From the NCBI GenBank assembly GCA_031425275.1, contig JANPJA010000084.1, forward strand, positions 52,938 through 116,937: a stretch of 64,000 nucleotides of DNA. Reading direction: 5' to 3'. Made by a program: the position numbers and the translations under genes. Below, piece by piece: positions 1 to 8,752 of the stretch. Source of the DNA: JAIVGV01 sp031425275 (lineage in GTDB: Bacteria > Acidobacteriota > Blastocatellia > Pyrinomonadales > Pyrinomonadaceae). Below the pieces are notes generated by a model. It worked only from the letters and a program-made list of their open reading frames with translations. It was not told the origin of the DNA and did no database searches. Each line of letters opens with the position of its first letter. Position 1 is the stretch's first letter.

Positions 1-394
1 TGGCCCGGTTGGATTTGATCTGGCCCGCCTCGATCCGCTTCGCGAGCACGACTTCCTGTTCGCGCGACAGCAGCGGGACGCGCCCCATCTGCCGCAGATA
101 AAGTCGGACGGGATCGCTGGCCTTGTCGTCCTCGCCGGCGGACAAATCCAGTTCCGCCTCGTCGCTCCCGCCGTCCGCGTCGTCCGCGTTGGCTTCCGGG
201 GCGTCGGCCTCCATAAACAGTTCGGTACTCTCGCCCTCGCCGCTCAGCTTCTGTAGCACGTCTTCGAGGCGACCCGTCGAGAGAGCCTCGGCCGGCTGCT
301 CCTCGCCCGTGTCGTCGTAAGCGATGAAACCCTCGCCGCCCAGCACCGGCGGCCGATACGCACCCTTGTTGATCTCCTTCTCGGTCATGCCCAT
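1..394 (-). CDS. rpoD: RNA polymerase sigma factor RpoD, N-terminal part (cut by window edge)
   Basis: The reverse strand from 394 to the window edge reads an open frame of 131 codons with no stop. It starts MGMTEKEINKGAYRPP and runs through an acidic stretch (about residues 40-100, rich in D, E and A) into DPVRLYLRQMGRVPLLSREQ and VLAKRIEAGQ. That last block is the sigma-70 region 1.2 signature of primary sigma factors. The acidic linker ahead of it is usual for RpoD, while alternative sigma factors normally lack it. The gene continues beyond base 1, so regions 2-4 are not visible. A second in-frame ATG lies two codons in (386-388), and a GAGAGG-like ribosome site precedes the first. Housekeeping sigma factor is the best call; a group 2 paralogue cannot be excluded from this part. 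Confidence 0.88.
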   Translation of the reverse strand, partial: MGMTEKEINKGAYRPPVLGGEGFIAYDDTGEEQPAEALSTGRLEDVLQKLSGEGESTELFMEADAPEANADDADGGSDEAELDLSAGEDDKASDPVRLYLRQMGRVPLLSREQEVVLAKRIEAGQIKSNRA

Positions 395-541
395 TAACCT
401 GAACCTCTCGCTGTATGAAACCGCCTACTATTTAAAGAGACTCCGCTGTTGTTATCAACGGGCAACGGCGCACGCTGTCGCCCGGCGAGTATGTCGATGC
501 CCCGTCAAACCGGCCGCCCGTGGGGTCGGCGAGGTCGCCAC

Positions 542-1102
542 TTAACGGGCGCGGCCCTCGCGACCCTCGACGAGCAAATTATTCGTCACGGAGAAAACTC
601 CGGAAACCTGCCGCGCGGCCAACTCGGCGAATTGGCTGTCGGCCTTGCTCCCGACGACACCTTCGAGAGTCAGTTGACCGCGGTTGACGACGATGTGGAT
701 GGAAGGATTCGCCCCCATCGCGTAACGGTAAAGCCCGGCCGTGTTGAAGACGGAGCGGTAGGCCCGCGCGCGAATCGAGTCGTCGAAAGACGACAGTGGC
801 AGTACCTCGATCTGGTTGACGACGCGGCCCACCCCGTTGAGCCTACTCACGCGACGTTCGGCGTCCGTGCGAGTCGAAGGCCGGACGACCTGACCGGAGA
901 GGGTGACGGTGTCACCTTCCACCTGATAAGCCAAATTATCAAACACGCCGTAGAACGGCAGAGTCACGAGGGCCTTGCGGACACTCCTGGAGACCCGCTG
1001 TTGCGCGAGTCCGCCCCCTTGCTCCGGGGCAGCGACGGCGAATGAGGCCGTTAACAGCAGCGCGCCCGCCACAGTCGCGAATTTGTACAGTACAGATTTC
1101 AT
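542..1102 (-). CDS. Secreted double BON-domain protein
   Basis: The protein has 186 residues from the ATG at 1102. This start is chosen because it opens a clean signal peptide (MKSVLYKFATVAGALLLTAS, cleavage near AVAA-PE) and has a G-rich ribosome site (CAGGGGG) upstream; a longer upstream frame adds only non-signal residues. Two BON-like repeats follow, about residues 35-99 (ending VVNQIEVLP) and 107-178 (ending VTNNLLVEG), each with the hydrophobic and glycine pattern V.L.G.V. BON domains bind phospholipid or envelope surfaces in OsmY-type proteins, so a periplasmic, envelope-associated role is likely. It lies alone between rpoD and the divergent acyltransferase. The exact function is unknown. 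Confidence 0.82.
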   Translation of the reverse strand: MKSVLYKFATVAGALLLTASFAVAAPEQGGGLAQQRVSRSVRKALVTLPFYGVFDNLAYQVEGDTVTLSGQVVRPSTRTDAERRVSRLNGVGRVVNQIEVLPLSSFDDSIRARAYRSVFNTAGLYRYAMGANPSIHIVVNRGQLTLEGVVGSKADSQFAELAARQVSGVFSVTNNLLVEGREGRAR

Positions 1103-1394
1103 TATCCCAATACCCCCTGAAAGTGTTCCGAATGAATCATCTTTTCTCACGGGGTTTGGATGCAACACCCCTGTCCGCGGGTGTCTGAAAGCTATTCGCA
1201 CGACCCGCAAAAGGGTTACAATGGCACAAGGGTAGTCGTGTTAAGTCTTAGTATTACTTACTTTGCAAGATTTTGCAACCTGAGGCCGAATCGGTCTATA
1301 TCGGTCACACTTCTATTTCCAAAAAGTTAACGCAGGTGTGGCCTGAAAGGTTTGGGGCGGGTGCGTCGGTCACTTCGGATTTACAATCTGTCGA

Positions 1395-2819
1395 ATGCCT
1401 AAAACCAAGGTCTTAAAATTCAGCAGGATGGCTTTCCGCCGGCAGGGCACGCCCGGCCGCCGGTTGATACACCTCGTGTTGAGCTTCGCCCTCAGACTTT
1501 TTTTCCGGCGGATCGAGACTTATGGGGCCGCGCGCGTGCCGCGGGCGGTGCCGCTCATCTTCGTGCTGAACCACCCGAACGGGTTGATCGACCCGGCCCT
1601 CGTTTTTTGCGCCATGCCGCGCCGCATCTCCTTTCTTGCCAAATCGACGCTCTTCCCCCTCCCGGTCATTGGCCGGCTGCTCCGCACGGTCGAGGCCCTG
1701 CCCCTCTACCGCCGCTCCGACCCGGAGGAGGACATGACGCAAAACCGCGAGACCTTCCGCCGCTGTCAAGAATTACTCAGGCGCAACCGCTGTATCGCTA
1801 TTTTCCCCGAAGGGCGTTCGCACGACGCGCCGCGACTGCTACCCGTGAAGACCGGGGCGGCCCGCATCGCCCTCGGTGCGCTCTCAGCGGAGGGTGGCTC
1901 ATCTCCCGCCGACTCATTCGAGTCGCTCAAGATCGTCCCCGTCGGACTGTATTACACGGCGAAGACTTCTTTCCGCGGCGAGGCGCTGATTCGTTTCGGC
2001 GAGCCGTTTGAAGTGCGGGCCGGGCCGCCCGGCGTGGACGGCGAGCCGCCGCGTGAGGCCGTGCGCGAGTTGTCGGCGCGGATCGAAGCGGCCCTCCTCA
2101 AAGTGACTCTGAATGCCTCGGACGACGAAGAGTTGGAAACCATCGTGCGGGCCGAACAACTCTTCTCGTCGATCTACGAAGGGCTGAATTTTCGCCAGCA
2201 ACTGTTCGCCGAATTCGAGCTGCGGCGTCGCTTCGCCGACGCGCTCGCCGCACGCCCGGAGCGTGACGACTCGGGCGTCCGCGCAATGCTGCGCGCGCGA
2301 CTCCTCAGCTACGAAGAAGACTTGGGGAGCTTCGGCATCGTCCCCGAAAATTTGTCCGTCCTCGCGCACTCGCGGTGGGAAGTTTTTCGCCACTTCCTGC
2401 TCCGCGTCGCAGTCATCGCCGCGCTGTCTCCCCTCACAGTCGCCGGCGCGCTCCTCCACTTGCCGGCCTATCTCGCCAGCACGCTCTGCTCCCGACTCTT
2501 CGTCAAGCACGGCGTTGACGATATCGCGCCGACGGTCAAGATACTGATCGCAATTCTGCTTGTGCCTTTAACGTGGCTGCTCGTTTCGCTGGCCGCCTAC
2601 CTGTGGGCGGGAGGTTGGGCCGCGCTCGTCTCCTTCCCGGCCATTATCCTGTGTGGTTACGTGGCGATGCGGTCGCTCGAAACGATTTTCGATTTGCGGG
2701 GCTGGTTCAAGGCCGCGATGCTCTTGCTGCGGCGGCGGCGGCTCTTCCTGCGGCTCCTGCTCGAACGCCGCGCACTCCACCGCGAGATGAGGCGTCTCAT
2801 CGGGGACGAACTGCGCTGA
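1395..2819 (+). CDS. PlsC-family lysophospholipid/glycerol-phosphate acyltransferase
   Basis: The protein has 474 residues. Motif I is NHPNGLIDP around residues 59-67, where histidine and aspartate are separated by five residues rather than the four of the usual HX4D. Motif III is FPEGRSHDA at 137-145, followed by KTGAARIAL. These define the PlsC acyltransferase fold, which moves an acyl chain to a (lyso)phospholipid or glycerol phosphate at the inner membrane. Residues about 210-330 form a charged helical region, and the C-terminal third has about three hydrophobic segments (335-357, 384-402, 404-422), making the protein larger than a minimal PlsC of about 240 residues. Upstream there is no clear ribosome site, but TACAAT lies eight bases before the ATG, so the message may be nearly leaderless. 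Substrate is not determined. Confidence 0.85.
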   Translation: MPKTKVLKFSRMAFRRQGTPGRRLIHLVLSFALRLFFRRIETYGAARVPRAVPLIFVLNHPNGLIDPALVFCAMPRRISFLAKSTLFPLPVIGRLLRTVEALPLYRRSDPEEDMTQNRETFRRCQELLRRNRCIAIFPEGRSHDAPRLLPVKTGAARIALGALSAEGGSSPADSFESLKIVPVGLYYTAKTSFRGEALIRFGEPFEVRAGPPGVDGEPPREAVRELSARIEAALLKVTLNASDDEELETIVRAEQLFSSIYEGLNFRQQLFAEFELRRRFADALAARPERDDSGVRAMLRARLLSYEEDLGSFGIVPENLSVLAHSRWEVFRHFLLRVAVIAALSPLTVAGALLHLPAYLASTLCSRLFVKHGVDDIAPTVKILIAILLVPLTWLLVSLAAYLWAGGWAALVSFPAIILCGYVAMRSLETIFDLRGWFKAAMLLLRRRRLFLRLLLERRALHREMRRLIGDELR

Positions 2820-2849
2820 AGCGGTTTGGTGCTATGAATTAAACAAATG

Positions 2850-2881
2850 ACGGGGGCCGATCCATTGAGATCGGCCCCCGT
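2850..2881. terminator. Intrinsic terminator hairpin between convergent genes
   Basis: A perfect 13-bp inverted repeat (arms 2850-2862 and 2869-2881, ACGGGGGCCGATC) has a 6-base loop. It lies just after the acyltransferase and before the end of the minus-strand DsbA-like gene. Read on the minus strand it is followed by T-rich sequence (CATTTGTTTAATTC), so it probably serves mainly that gene and possibly both. Confidence 0.75.
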
Positions 2882-2916
2882 TCGTGCAGGTTGACTAACA
2901 CGCTAATTGCGACCTT

Positions 2917-4482
2917 TCAGCCGCGGCCCTTCGCTTTGAGCGCGGCGTCGATGCTCGCCTTCAACCCATCATAACTGACGTTGGAGACGCGCCGGCCGTT
3001 GACGAAGACGGAAGGCGTGGAGTTAACGCCCACGCGGAGGCCGTCGTTCAAGTCGCGCCGCACCTTGTCGGCGAACTGGTTGGAGTCGAGCATGGCATCG
3101 AACTTCTGCCGGTCGAGACCGACGCGCGTCGCGTACTCCTTGAGCTGCGGCACTTCGAGGGCCGACTGATTCGAGAAAAGCAGCGCGGCGTATTCCCAAT
3201 ATTTGCCCTGCGCGCGCGCGGCCTCGGCGGCCTCGGCGGCCTTGAATGCGTTAGTGTGTTGCGCGAGCGGGTAGTCGCGCACGACGAACCTCACGCGGTC
3301 GGCGTACTCGGCGACGAGACGTTCGAGGACGGGGTGCGCCAGCGCGCAAGAGGGGCACTGGAAGTCTGTGAACTCGATGATGGTGACGGGGGCCGTCGCC
3401 GCGCCCTTCGCGGGCTGGTCGTCGGTGGCGATCTCATAGACGGGCGCGACCGGCTCGCGCAAAAAGACCTGCACGCCCGCGGCGGCGCGCAGCCGGTCGG
3501 CCAACGCGGCCTGAAGCTTCCTCGACTGTTGCTCCGCCAGATACTCGACGAGTTGCGGCTTGACCTGCTCGAACGTGCCGTTGATGCGCTCCTTGTTCCC
3601 GTTGTAGAAGGCGAGAACTTCGGCGTCGGTGACGGCCGTCTTCTTCGCGTTGACCTCGGCGTCGAGCAGGGCGCGCGTCGTGATCTGCCGCTTCCGCGAC
3701 TCCTGTTCGAGTAGCACGTCGTTGATGCGGAGGTCGAGCTGTCCCTTGCGGAGGTTGAAGACTTGCTGCTGCACGCTGTGGACGAGCGGCCGGAGCGAAT
3801 CTTCGATCATGGCCGAGGTGATCTGGCGGCCGTTGACCGTGGCGAAGACCCGGGCGCGTTCGGCCGCCGTGGCGGGGGGCGTCACTTCCGCCGCGTTGAC
3901 CGTGACGGCCGAGGCGGCGCGGAGCTGCTGCGCGAATTTCGCGGCCGTGTCCTGCTGCCGCTCCGTGCGCAAATACTCGGCGAGATCGTCTTTGACCTTT
4001 GCGTAATCGGCCCCGATGCGCGCCTTGTTCTCGTTGTAGAAGACGAGCATCTCGGACTCGGACGGGAGGGGAGTCTTGGCGACGATTTCCTGATCGAGCA
4101 GCGTCATCGTGGTCACGCCGCGCTTCTTCGCTTCGGCTTCGAGCAGGATGCTGTTGACCTGTAAATCCAGCTCCATCCGCCGCGCGCCGATCACCTGCTT
4201 CTGAATCGCGTCGATCTGCGACCTGAGCGCGTCGTCCACCTCGGCGCGGCCGATCTTCGTCGCGCCGACTACGGCCAGCACCTCCGGCAGCGGCTCGCCC
4301 TCGCAGCCGCAAGGATCGAGTTTCGCGGGGGCGGCGATGACGGGCGGCGAATTGGTCGCGGGCCGGGCGGGCGCGGGCGGTTGCGGCGCGGGTCGCGTCG
4401 CGGAGCCTCCACGCGGCGATTGCGCGAGCGAGGCGGGAACGAATATGAGCGCGGCAAAAGTTAGCGTGACAATCCTTCTCAT
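2917..4482 (-). CDS. SurA-like tandem domains fused to DsbA-like thioredoxin
   Basis: The protein has 521 residues from the ATG at 4482, picked for the strong GGAGG site just upstream and the signal peptide (MRRIVTLTFAALIFVPASLA). A Pro/Ala linker leads to two tandem copies of a SurA/PpiC N-terminal-like helical module, about residues 66-205 and 212-350. Each begins (V)VGATKIGR or TVNGRQIT, contains a LD(L/)(Q/R)(V/I)N.(I/V)LLE..(A/S)(K/R)KR core and ends in FY(N)ENK..I and EYL. The C-terminal domain is DsbA/FrnE-like with FTDFQCPSC and CXXC at Cys376 and Cys379, plus the STPSVFVNGR cis-proline loop. Predicted role: periplasmic thiol-disulfide oxidoreductase with built-in chaperone-like arms. 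It diverges from exbD. Family known; substrates unknown. Confidence 0.85.
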   Translation of the reverse strand: MRRIVTLTFAALIFVPASLAQSPRGGSATRPAPQPPAPARPATNSPPVIAAPAKLDPCGCEGEPLPEVLAVVGATKIGRAEVDDALRSQIDAIQKQVIGARRMELDLQVNSILLEAEAKKRGVTTMTLLDQEIVAKTPLPSESEMLVFYNENKARIGADYAKVKDDLAEYLRTERQQDTAAKFAQQLRAASAVTVNAAEVTPPATAAERARVFATVNGRQITSAMIEDSLRPLVHSVQQQVFNLRKGQLDLRINDVLLEQESRKRQITTRALLDAEVNAKKTAVTDAEVLAFYNGNKERINGTFEQVKPQLVEYLAEQQSRKLQAALADRLRAAAGVQVFLREPVAPVYEIATDDQPAKGAATAPVTIIEFTDFQCPSCALAHPVLERLVAEYADRVRFVVRDYPLAQHTNAFKAAEAAEAARAQGKYWEYAALLFSNQSALEVPQLKEYATRVGLDRQKFDAMLDSNQFADKVRRDLNDGLRVGVNSTPSVFVNGRRVSNVSYDGLKASIDAALKAKGRG

Positions 4483-4637
4483 TGATCCTCCGGTTAGTGG
4501 GCCGCAACGGGGGCCGTAATTGTTTACGAGTCTATCAGTCCGCCCCGGTTTTGCCACGAGCGCCGCGCGGGCGGAACATTCCGCGGCCGGTGTTGTCTAA
4601 TTCCCACGGCAATGAAAATAAACGGGAGGGCTTAATC

Positions 4638-5117
4638 ATGAACACCAACGGGGCCGCGCCCGCGATCAACGTGACGCCGCTCATCGACGTGTTGCTCGTG
4701 CTGCTGATCATCTTCATGGTCATTTCGCCACTCAAGGCGGCACGCTTCAAGACGCTCATCCCCGAAGAGCCGGAGCGACGGCAGAACGTCGTCGCGAACA
4801 TTCACACCCTCGTCGTCTCGCTCGACGCGCGGGGCGGACTCCGGCTCAACGGCGGCAACGCGCTGGGGACGGCGCGCGACACGTCGCAACTCGCCGTGGC
4901 GCTGACCGAACTGTTTCGTCAACGCCGCGAGGCCCGCGTCTTCCGCCACGGCTTGGCCGACTTATCCACGATCCCCGAATCTGAACGAATCGAAAAGACC
5001 GTGTTCGTCAAAGCCCCACGCTCGCTGCCATACGGCGAGGTGGCTCGCGTCATCGACGGCATCAAAGGCGCGGGCGCACAACCCATCGGCTTGCAAATCG
5101 ACGAGTTGGAGCCGTAG
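4638..5117 (+). CDS. exbD: ExbD/TolR biopolymer transport protein
   Basis: The protein has 159 residues from the ATG at 4638, preceded by a GGGAGGG ribosome site; upstream in-frame codons overlap the divergent gene and look non-coding. INVTPLIDVLLVLLIIFMV at residues 10-28 is the single ExbD transmembrane helix with the conserved aspartate (Asp17) needed for proton coupling. The periplasmic part ends in the ExbD-type VIDGIKGAGAQPIGLQ segment. It would act with an ExbB/MotA-type proton channel to energise outer-membrane uptake or envelope processes, but no exbB lies next to it here. Orphan exbD genes usually pair with exbBD copies elsewhere. Confidence 0.9.
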   Translation: MNTNGAAPAINVTPLIDVLLVLLIIFMVISPLKAARFKTLIPEEPERRQNVVANIHTLVVSLDARGGLRLNGGNALGTARDTSQLAVALTELFRQRREARVFRHGLADLSTIPESERIEKTVFVKAPRSLPYGEVARVIDGIKGAGAQPIGLQIDELEP

Positions 5118-5176
5118 CAACAGTCGGTCGGCAGTCGAGATAAGGGTTTCTTGACCGCTCACGGCTTATCGCCCCT

Positions 5177-6298
5177 CTACATTCCGATGTTCTTTAAGTG
5201 GTAACGCTCGGTGTCGTAAAGCAGTTTGAGGTCAACCGTGTTGATGCGGCCGAGGACTTCGGTGATGGGGACGAGCGAGAGTTCACAGGCGGGGGCGATG
5301 CCGCGCGCCGAGACCATCTTGCCGAAGTCGCCCGCGGCCACGGCGTCGGCCGCGCGCGTCCCGAACATGAGGCCCATGAGTCGGTCGATGGGCGAGGGCA
5401 CGCCGCCTCGCTGCGGGTGACCGAGGGCGGCCGAGCGCGCGTCGTAAGGCGTCTCGGCCATGATGCGGCGGGCCAGCACCTCGCCGATCCCGCCGAGCCG
5501 CGCGTGTCCGAAGGCGTCGTGAAGATCATCAACCGTAACCAGTTCGCCGTCCTCGGCGTAAGCACCTTCGGCCACGACGATGACCGAATAACGCGGGTGC
5601 GTGCGGTCGCGCAGGTGGCTGTCGGGGTCGCCCATTCGCTCGCGTAAGTGGCGATAGACTTTTTCGTAGCGGAAGGGGTGTTCGGGGATCAGAATGAGAT
5701 CGGCCCCGCCCGCCGCGCCGGCCCACAGCGAGAGGTGGCCCGCGTGACGGCCCATCACTTCGATCACCTGCACCCAGCCGTGTGAGCCGGCGGGTGTGCG
5801 CGAGCGTTCGATAATTTCCGTGACGTTACGCAGCGCGGTGTCGAAGCCGAGCGTGTAATCGGTGCCGGCTAAATCCTTGTCGATCGTCTTGGGGATGCCG
5901 ACGACGGCGATTCCCTGCTCGTGCAGACGCGCGGCGACGCCGAGCGTGTCCTCGCCCCCGCAGACGACGACGGCGTCAAGGCCGAGCCGCACGATATTCG
6001 CGCGCACCTCCGGCGAACGGTCGATGCGCTCGCCCGTCGCCTCGTCCTTCGCCTTAAATGGATTGGTGCGCGACGAGCCGAGGTTCGTCCCGCCGTCGCG
6101 ATCCCAGCGGCGCACGGTCTCGCGCGTGAGCGAGACCGTGTCCTGCGGCGGGTCGAGCAGGCTGCGCCACCCGTCGAGCAGCCCCGTCACCTCGACGCCG
6201 TGCTGCGCGGCTCGATAGACCAGCCCCTTGATCGCGGGGTTCAGCCCCGGTGCGTCGCCCCCGCCGGTCAACACGCCGATTTTCTTCACTTCAGACAT
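5177..6298 (-). CDS. pfp: 6-phosphofructokinase, probably pyrophosphate-type
   Basis: The protein has 373 residues. It carries the phosphofructokinase signatures LTGGGDAPGLN near the start, CGGEDTLG, PKTIDKD with DYTLGFDTA, and VMGRHAGHLSL. The two positions that separate donor use carry Asp (Asp117 in GGEDT, where ATP enzymes have Gly) and Lys (Lys137 in PKTID, where ATP enzymes have Gly). This combination is characteristic of pyrophosphate-dependent or mixed-substrate group III enzymes. It would phosphorylate fructose 6-phosphate reversibly in the cytoplasm. It sits just downstream of glgB on the same strand with a 57-base gap, linking glycolysis and glycogen use. Donor specificity is an inference from residues. 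Confidence 0.9.
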   Translation of the reverse strand: MSEVKKIGVLTGGGDAPGLNPAIKGLVYRAAQHGVEVTGLLDGWRSLLDPPQDTVSLTRETVRRWDRDGGTNLGSSRTNPFKAKDEATGERIDRSPEVRANIVRLGLDAVVVCGGEDTLGVAARLHEQGIAVVGIPKTIDKDLAGTDYTLGFDTALRNVTEIIERSRTPAGSHGWVQVIEVMGRHAGHLSLWAGAAGGADLILIPEHPFRYEKVYRHLRERMGDPDSHLRDRTHPRYSVIVVAEGAYAEDGELVTVDDLHDAFGHARLGGIGEVLARRIMAETPYDARSAALGHPQRGGVPSPIDRLMGLMFGTRAADAVAAGDFGKMVSARGIAPACELSLVPITEVLGRINTVDLKLLYDTERYHLKNIGM

Positions 6299-6340
6299 TG
6301 TAGGAATGATTCTCTCGTCCCTGCGTAACTACTTGTCCGA

Positions 6341-6370
6341 CCCATCACCGCCCATCACCGCCCATCAACG
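6341..6370. repeat. Three 10-bp tandem repeats at the glgB stop
   Basis: CCCATCACCG occurs twice in perfect tandem (6341-6360), and a third copy with one change (CCCATCAACG) follows to 6370. The array straddles the glgB stop codon, so two units are intergenic and one encodes the last residues of GlgB. It lies between glgB and pfp on the minus strand. Confidence 0.7.
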
Positions 6371-8580
6371 GTAGTATCTTGCGGGACTTCGAGCCAGACC
6401 GTCGTGAGCGGTGGGAGATCGAAGCGGGCGGAGAATAATCGCTGCCCCCACTCGTGCGGCTCGGCTTCGACCGACTGTGCGTCGGACGTGCCCGCGCCGC
6501 CGTAAGTGTTCGCATTCGTGTTGATGATGACGCGGTAGGTGCCGGCGGTGGGGAGCGCCAAGCGGTAGCCTTCACGCGCCTCGGTCGAGAAGTTGCTGAC
6601 GGCGACGAGGCGTTGCCCCGTGCGCGGCGAGACGCGCAGGTAAGCGATGACGTTCTGCTCGGCGTTGTCCGCGTCGATCCACTCGAATCCCGCCGGCTCC
6701 GTGTCGGCGTCCCACAGCGCGGGCCGCTCGCGGTACGCGAAGTTGAGATCGCGCACGAGCCGGTGGACTCCGGCGTGGCGCGGATCGTCGAGCAGGTGCC
6801 AGTCGAGGCTCGCCGCATCGCTCCATTCGCGCCACTGCGCCAGCTCGCCGCCCATGAAGAGCAGTTGCTTGCCGGGATGCGCCCACATGTGCGCGTAGAG
6901 GGCGCGTAGCGAGGCGAACTTCTCGTCCACGCCGCGCCCCTGCATCTTCCGCAGGAGCGACCCCTTCAAGTGGACGACCTCGTCGTGCGAGAAGGGCAGG
7001 ATGAAATTTTCCGTCCATGCGTAGATCAATCCGAAGGTCAGGTTGTGGTGATGCCAGCGGCGGTATTTCGGCTCGCGCTCGAAATAGCTCAGCGTGTCGT
7101 GCATCCAACCCATGTTCCACTTGAGATCGAAGCCGAGGCCGCCGTCGAGCAGTGGGCGGCTGACGAGCGGCCACGCGGTTGACTCCTCCGCGATCATCAG
7201 CGCGCCGGGGTGCAGGTCGTGGACGACCGCGTTAAGCTCCTTGATGAACTCAATCGCCTCCAGATTCTCGCGCCCGCCGTACTTGTTCGGCTCCCAACGT
7301 CCGTCCGTGCGGCTGTAATCGAGATAGAGCATCGACGCGACGGCATCCACCCGCAGCCCGTCGATGTGAAACTCGTCGAGCCAGTACAAGGCGTTCGCGA
7401 CCAGAAAATTTCTGACCTCGTTGCGTCCGTAATTGAAGATGTAAGTGCCCCAGTCGGGGTGCTCGCCTTTGCGCGGGTCGAGGTGCTCGTAGAGAGCCGT
7501 CCCGTCGAAGCGGCCGAGCGACCAAACGTCTTTGGGGAAGTGGGCGGGAACCCAGTCCATGATGACGCCGAAGCCGCGCGAGTGCAGATAATCGACGAGG
7601 TAGCGGAAGTCGTCGGGCGGGCCGAAGCGCGCGGTCGGCGCGTAGTAGTTTGCCACTTGATAGCCCCACGAGCCGCCGTACGGGTGGCCCTTCAGTGGCA
7701 TGAACTCGACGTGTGTGAAGCCCATCTCCGCCAAGTAGTCGGCGAGGGCGGGTGCGGTCTCGCGGTAGGTGAGCGAGCGATTATTGTCTTCGGTGATGCG
7801 CCGCCACGAGCCGAGATGCGCCTCGTAGATCGAGAGCGGAGAACGGAGGTGATCGCGGCCGCGCCGCTCGTCCATCCACGCCTGATCGGTGAATTCGTAG
7901 TTGCGCTCGCAGACGATGGATGAGGTGGCGGGCGGGACTTCCGCCGCCTGTGCGTAAGGGTCGGCCTTGAGGAACGCGGGCGCGCCGGGCCGGTGCATCT
8001 CGAATTTGTAGAGCGCGCCCGCCCCGACGCCGGGGATAAAGATTTCCCAGACGCCGGAGCCGCCGAGTTTACGCATCTGGTGGAGGCGACCGTCCCAGTT
8101 GTTAAAACCGCCCACGACGCTGACGCCCGCCGCGTAGGGAGCCCACACGGCGAACGACGTGCCGCGCGCGTCGCCGAGTTGGAGGACGTGCGCGCCGAGC
8201 TTCTCGTAAATCTTCCGGTGCTTACCCTCGCCGAACAAATGTTCGTCGAGCGGGGTAAAGGTCGGGAGGAACGAGTACGGGTCGCGGTGTGTGAAATTGT
8301 CGGCGGCGTAGTGCGTGCGAAGTTGGTAGGAGAAGGTCTGCGAGCGATCCTCGATTAGCAGCTCGAACAGGCCCGCCTCGTGAGTGCGCATCAACGCGCG
8401 CGGCCCTTCGCCTTCGATCAACAGCTCGACTTCCGAGGCGTCGGGCCGCCACGCGCGCACGAGGACGCCGTGCGGGGTGGGGCGCGCGCCGAGGATCGAA
8501 TGCGGGTCGTGATGCGTGAGCTGGAACAGCCGCTCAAGCTCTTGCGCCGGGACGGTCGGGTAGTTGATAGAGGCAGACAT
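6355..8580 (-). CDS. glgB: 1,4-alpha-glucan branching enzyme GlgB
   Basis: The protein has 741 residues, the usual length for a two-N-module GlgB. It has an N-terminal CBM48 tandem (HDPHSILGARP near residue 24, then the E-set domain with FAVWAPYAAGVSVVG) and a GH13 (beta/alpha)8 core. Catalytic residues are visible: nucleophile Asp412 in GLRVDAVASML, acid/base Glu465 in MIAEEST, and transition-state Asp533 in FSHDEVVHLKGS. GFTHVEFMPL and WGYQVANYYAP are further branching-enzyme marks. It forms alpha-1,6 branches in glycogen. The start at 8580 has a GGAAGGGA ribosome site. It is followed on the same strand by the phosphofructokinase gene. Confidence 0.97.
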   Translation of the reverse strand: MSASINYPTVPAQELERLFQLTHHDPHSILGARPTPHGVLVRAWRPDASEVELLIEGEGPRALMRTHEAGLFELLIEDRSQTFSYQLRTHYAADNFTHRDPYSFLPTFTPLDEHLFGEGKHRKIYEKLGAHVLQLGDARGTSFAVWAPYAAGVSVVGGFNNWDGRLHQMRKLGGSGVWEIFIPGVGAGALYKFEMHRPGAPAFLKADPYAQAAEVPPATSSIVCERNYEFTDQAWMDERRGRDHLRSPLSIYEAHLGSWRRITEDNNRSLTYRETAPALADYLAEMGFTHVEFMPLKGHPYGGSWGYQVANYYAPTARFGPPDDFRYLVDYLHSRGFGVIMDWVPAHFPKDVWSLGRFDGTALYEHLDPRKGEHPDWGTYIFNYGRNEVRNFLVANALYWLDEFHIDGLRVDAVASMLYLDYSRTDGRWEPNKYGGRENLEAIEFIKELNAVVHDLHPGALMIAEESTAWPLVSRPLLDGGLGFDLKWNMGWMHDTLSYFEREPKYRRWHHHNLTFGLIYAWTENFILPFSHDEVVHLKGSLLRKMQGRGVDEKFASLRALYAHMWAHPGKQLLFMGGELAQWREWSDAASLDWHLLDDPRHAGVHRLVRDLNFAYRERPALWDADTEPAGFEWIDADNAEQNVIAYLRVSPRTGQRLVAVSNFSTEAREGYRLALPTAGTYRVIINTNANTYGGAGTSDAQSVEAEPHEWGQRLFSARFDLPPLTTVWLEVPQDTTVDGR

Positions 8581-8752
8581 TCGCCATCCCTTCCGGTCGT
8601 GGTCTGACAGCTTCAGACGACTTGGCGATCCTGAAACAAATGTATTATGAATTAAATCGGATTAAGTTTATCAAGCATCGCGCGCGCGCGAAAGCTCCGG
8701 CCGTCGGCCGTCGATCAGATGCAGTTGGAGTCGTGAGAGGAGGGTTGGGAAA

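Noticed and set aside
449..1045. Plus-strand open frame opposite the BON gene
   Set aside because: Antisense to a gene with signal peptide and two BON domains; Arg/Pro-rich composition is typical of a shadow frame in high-GC DNA.
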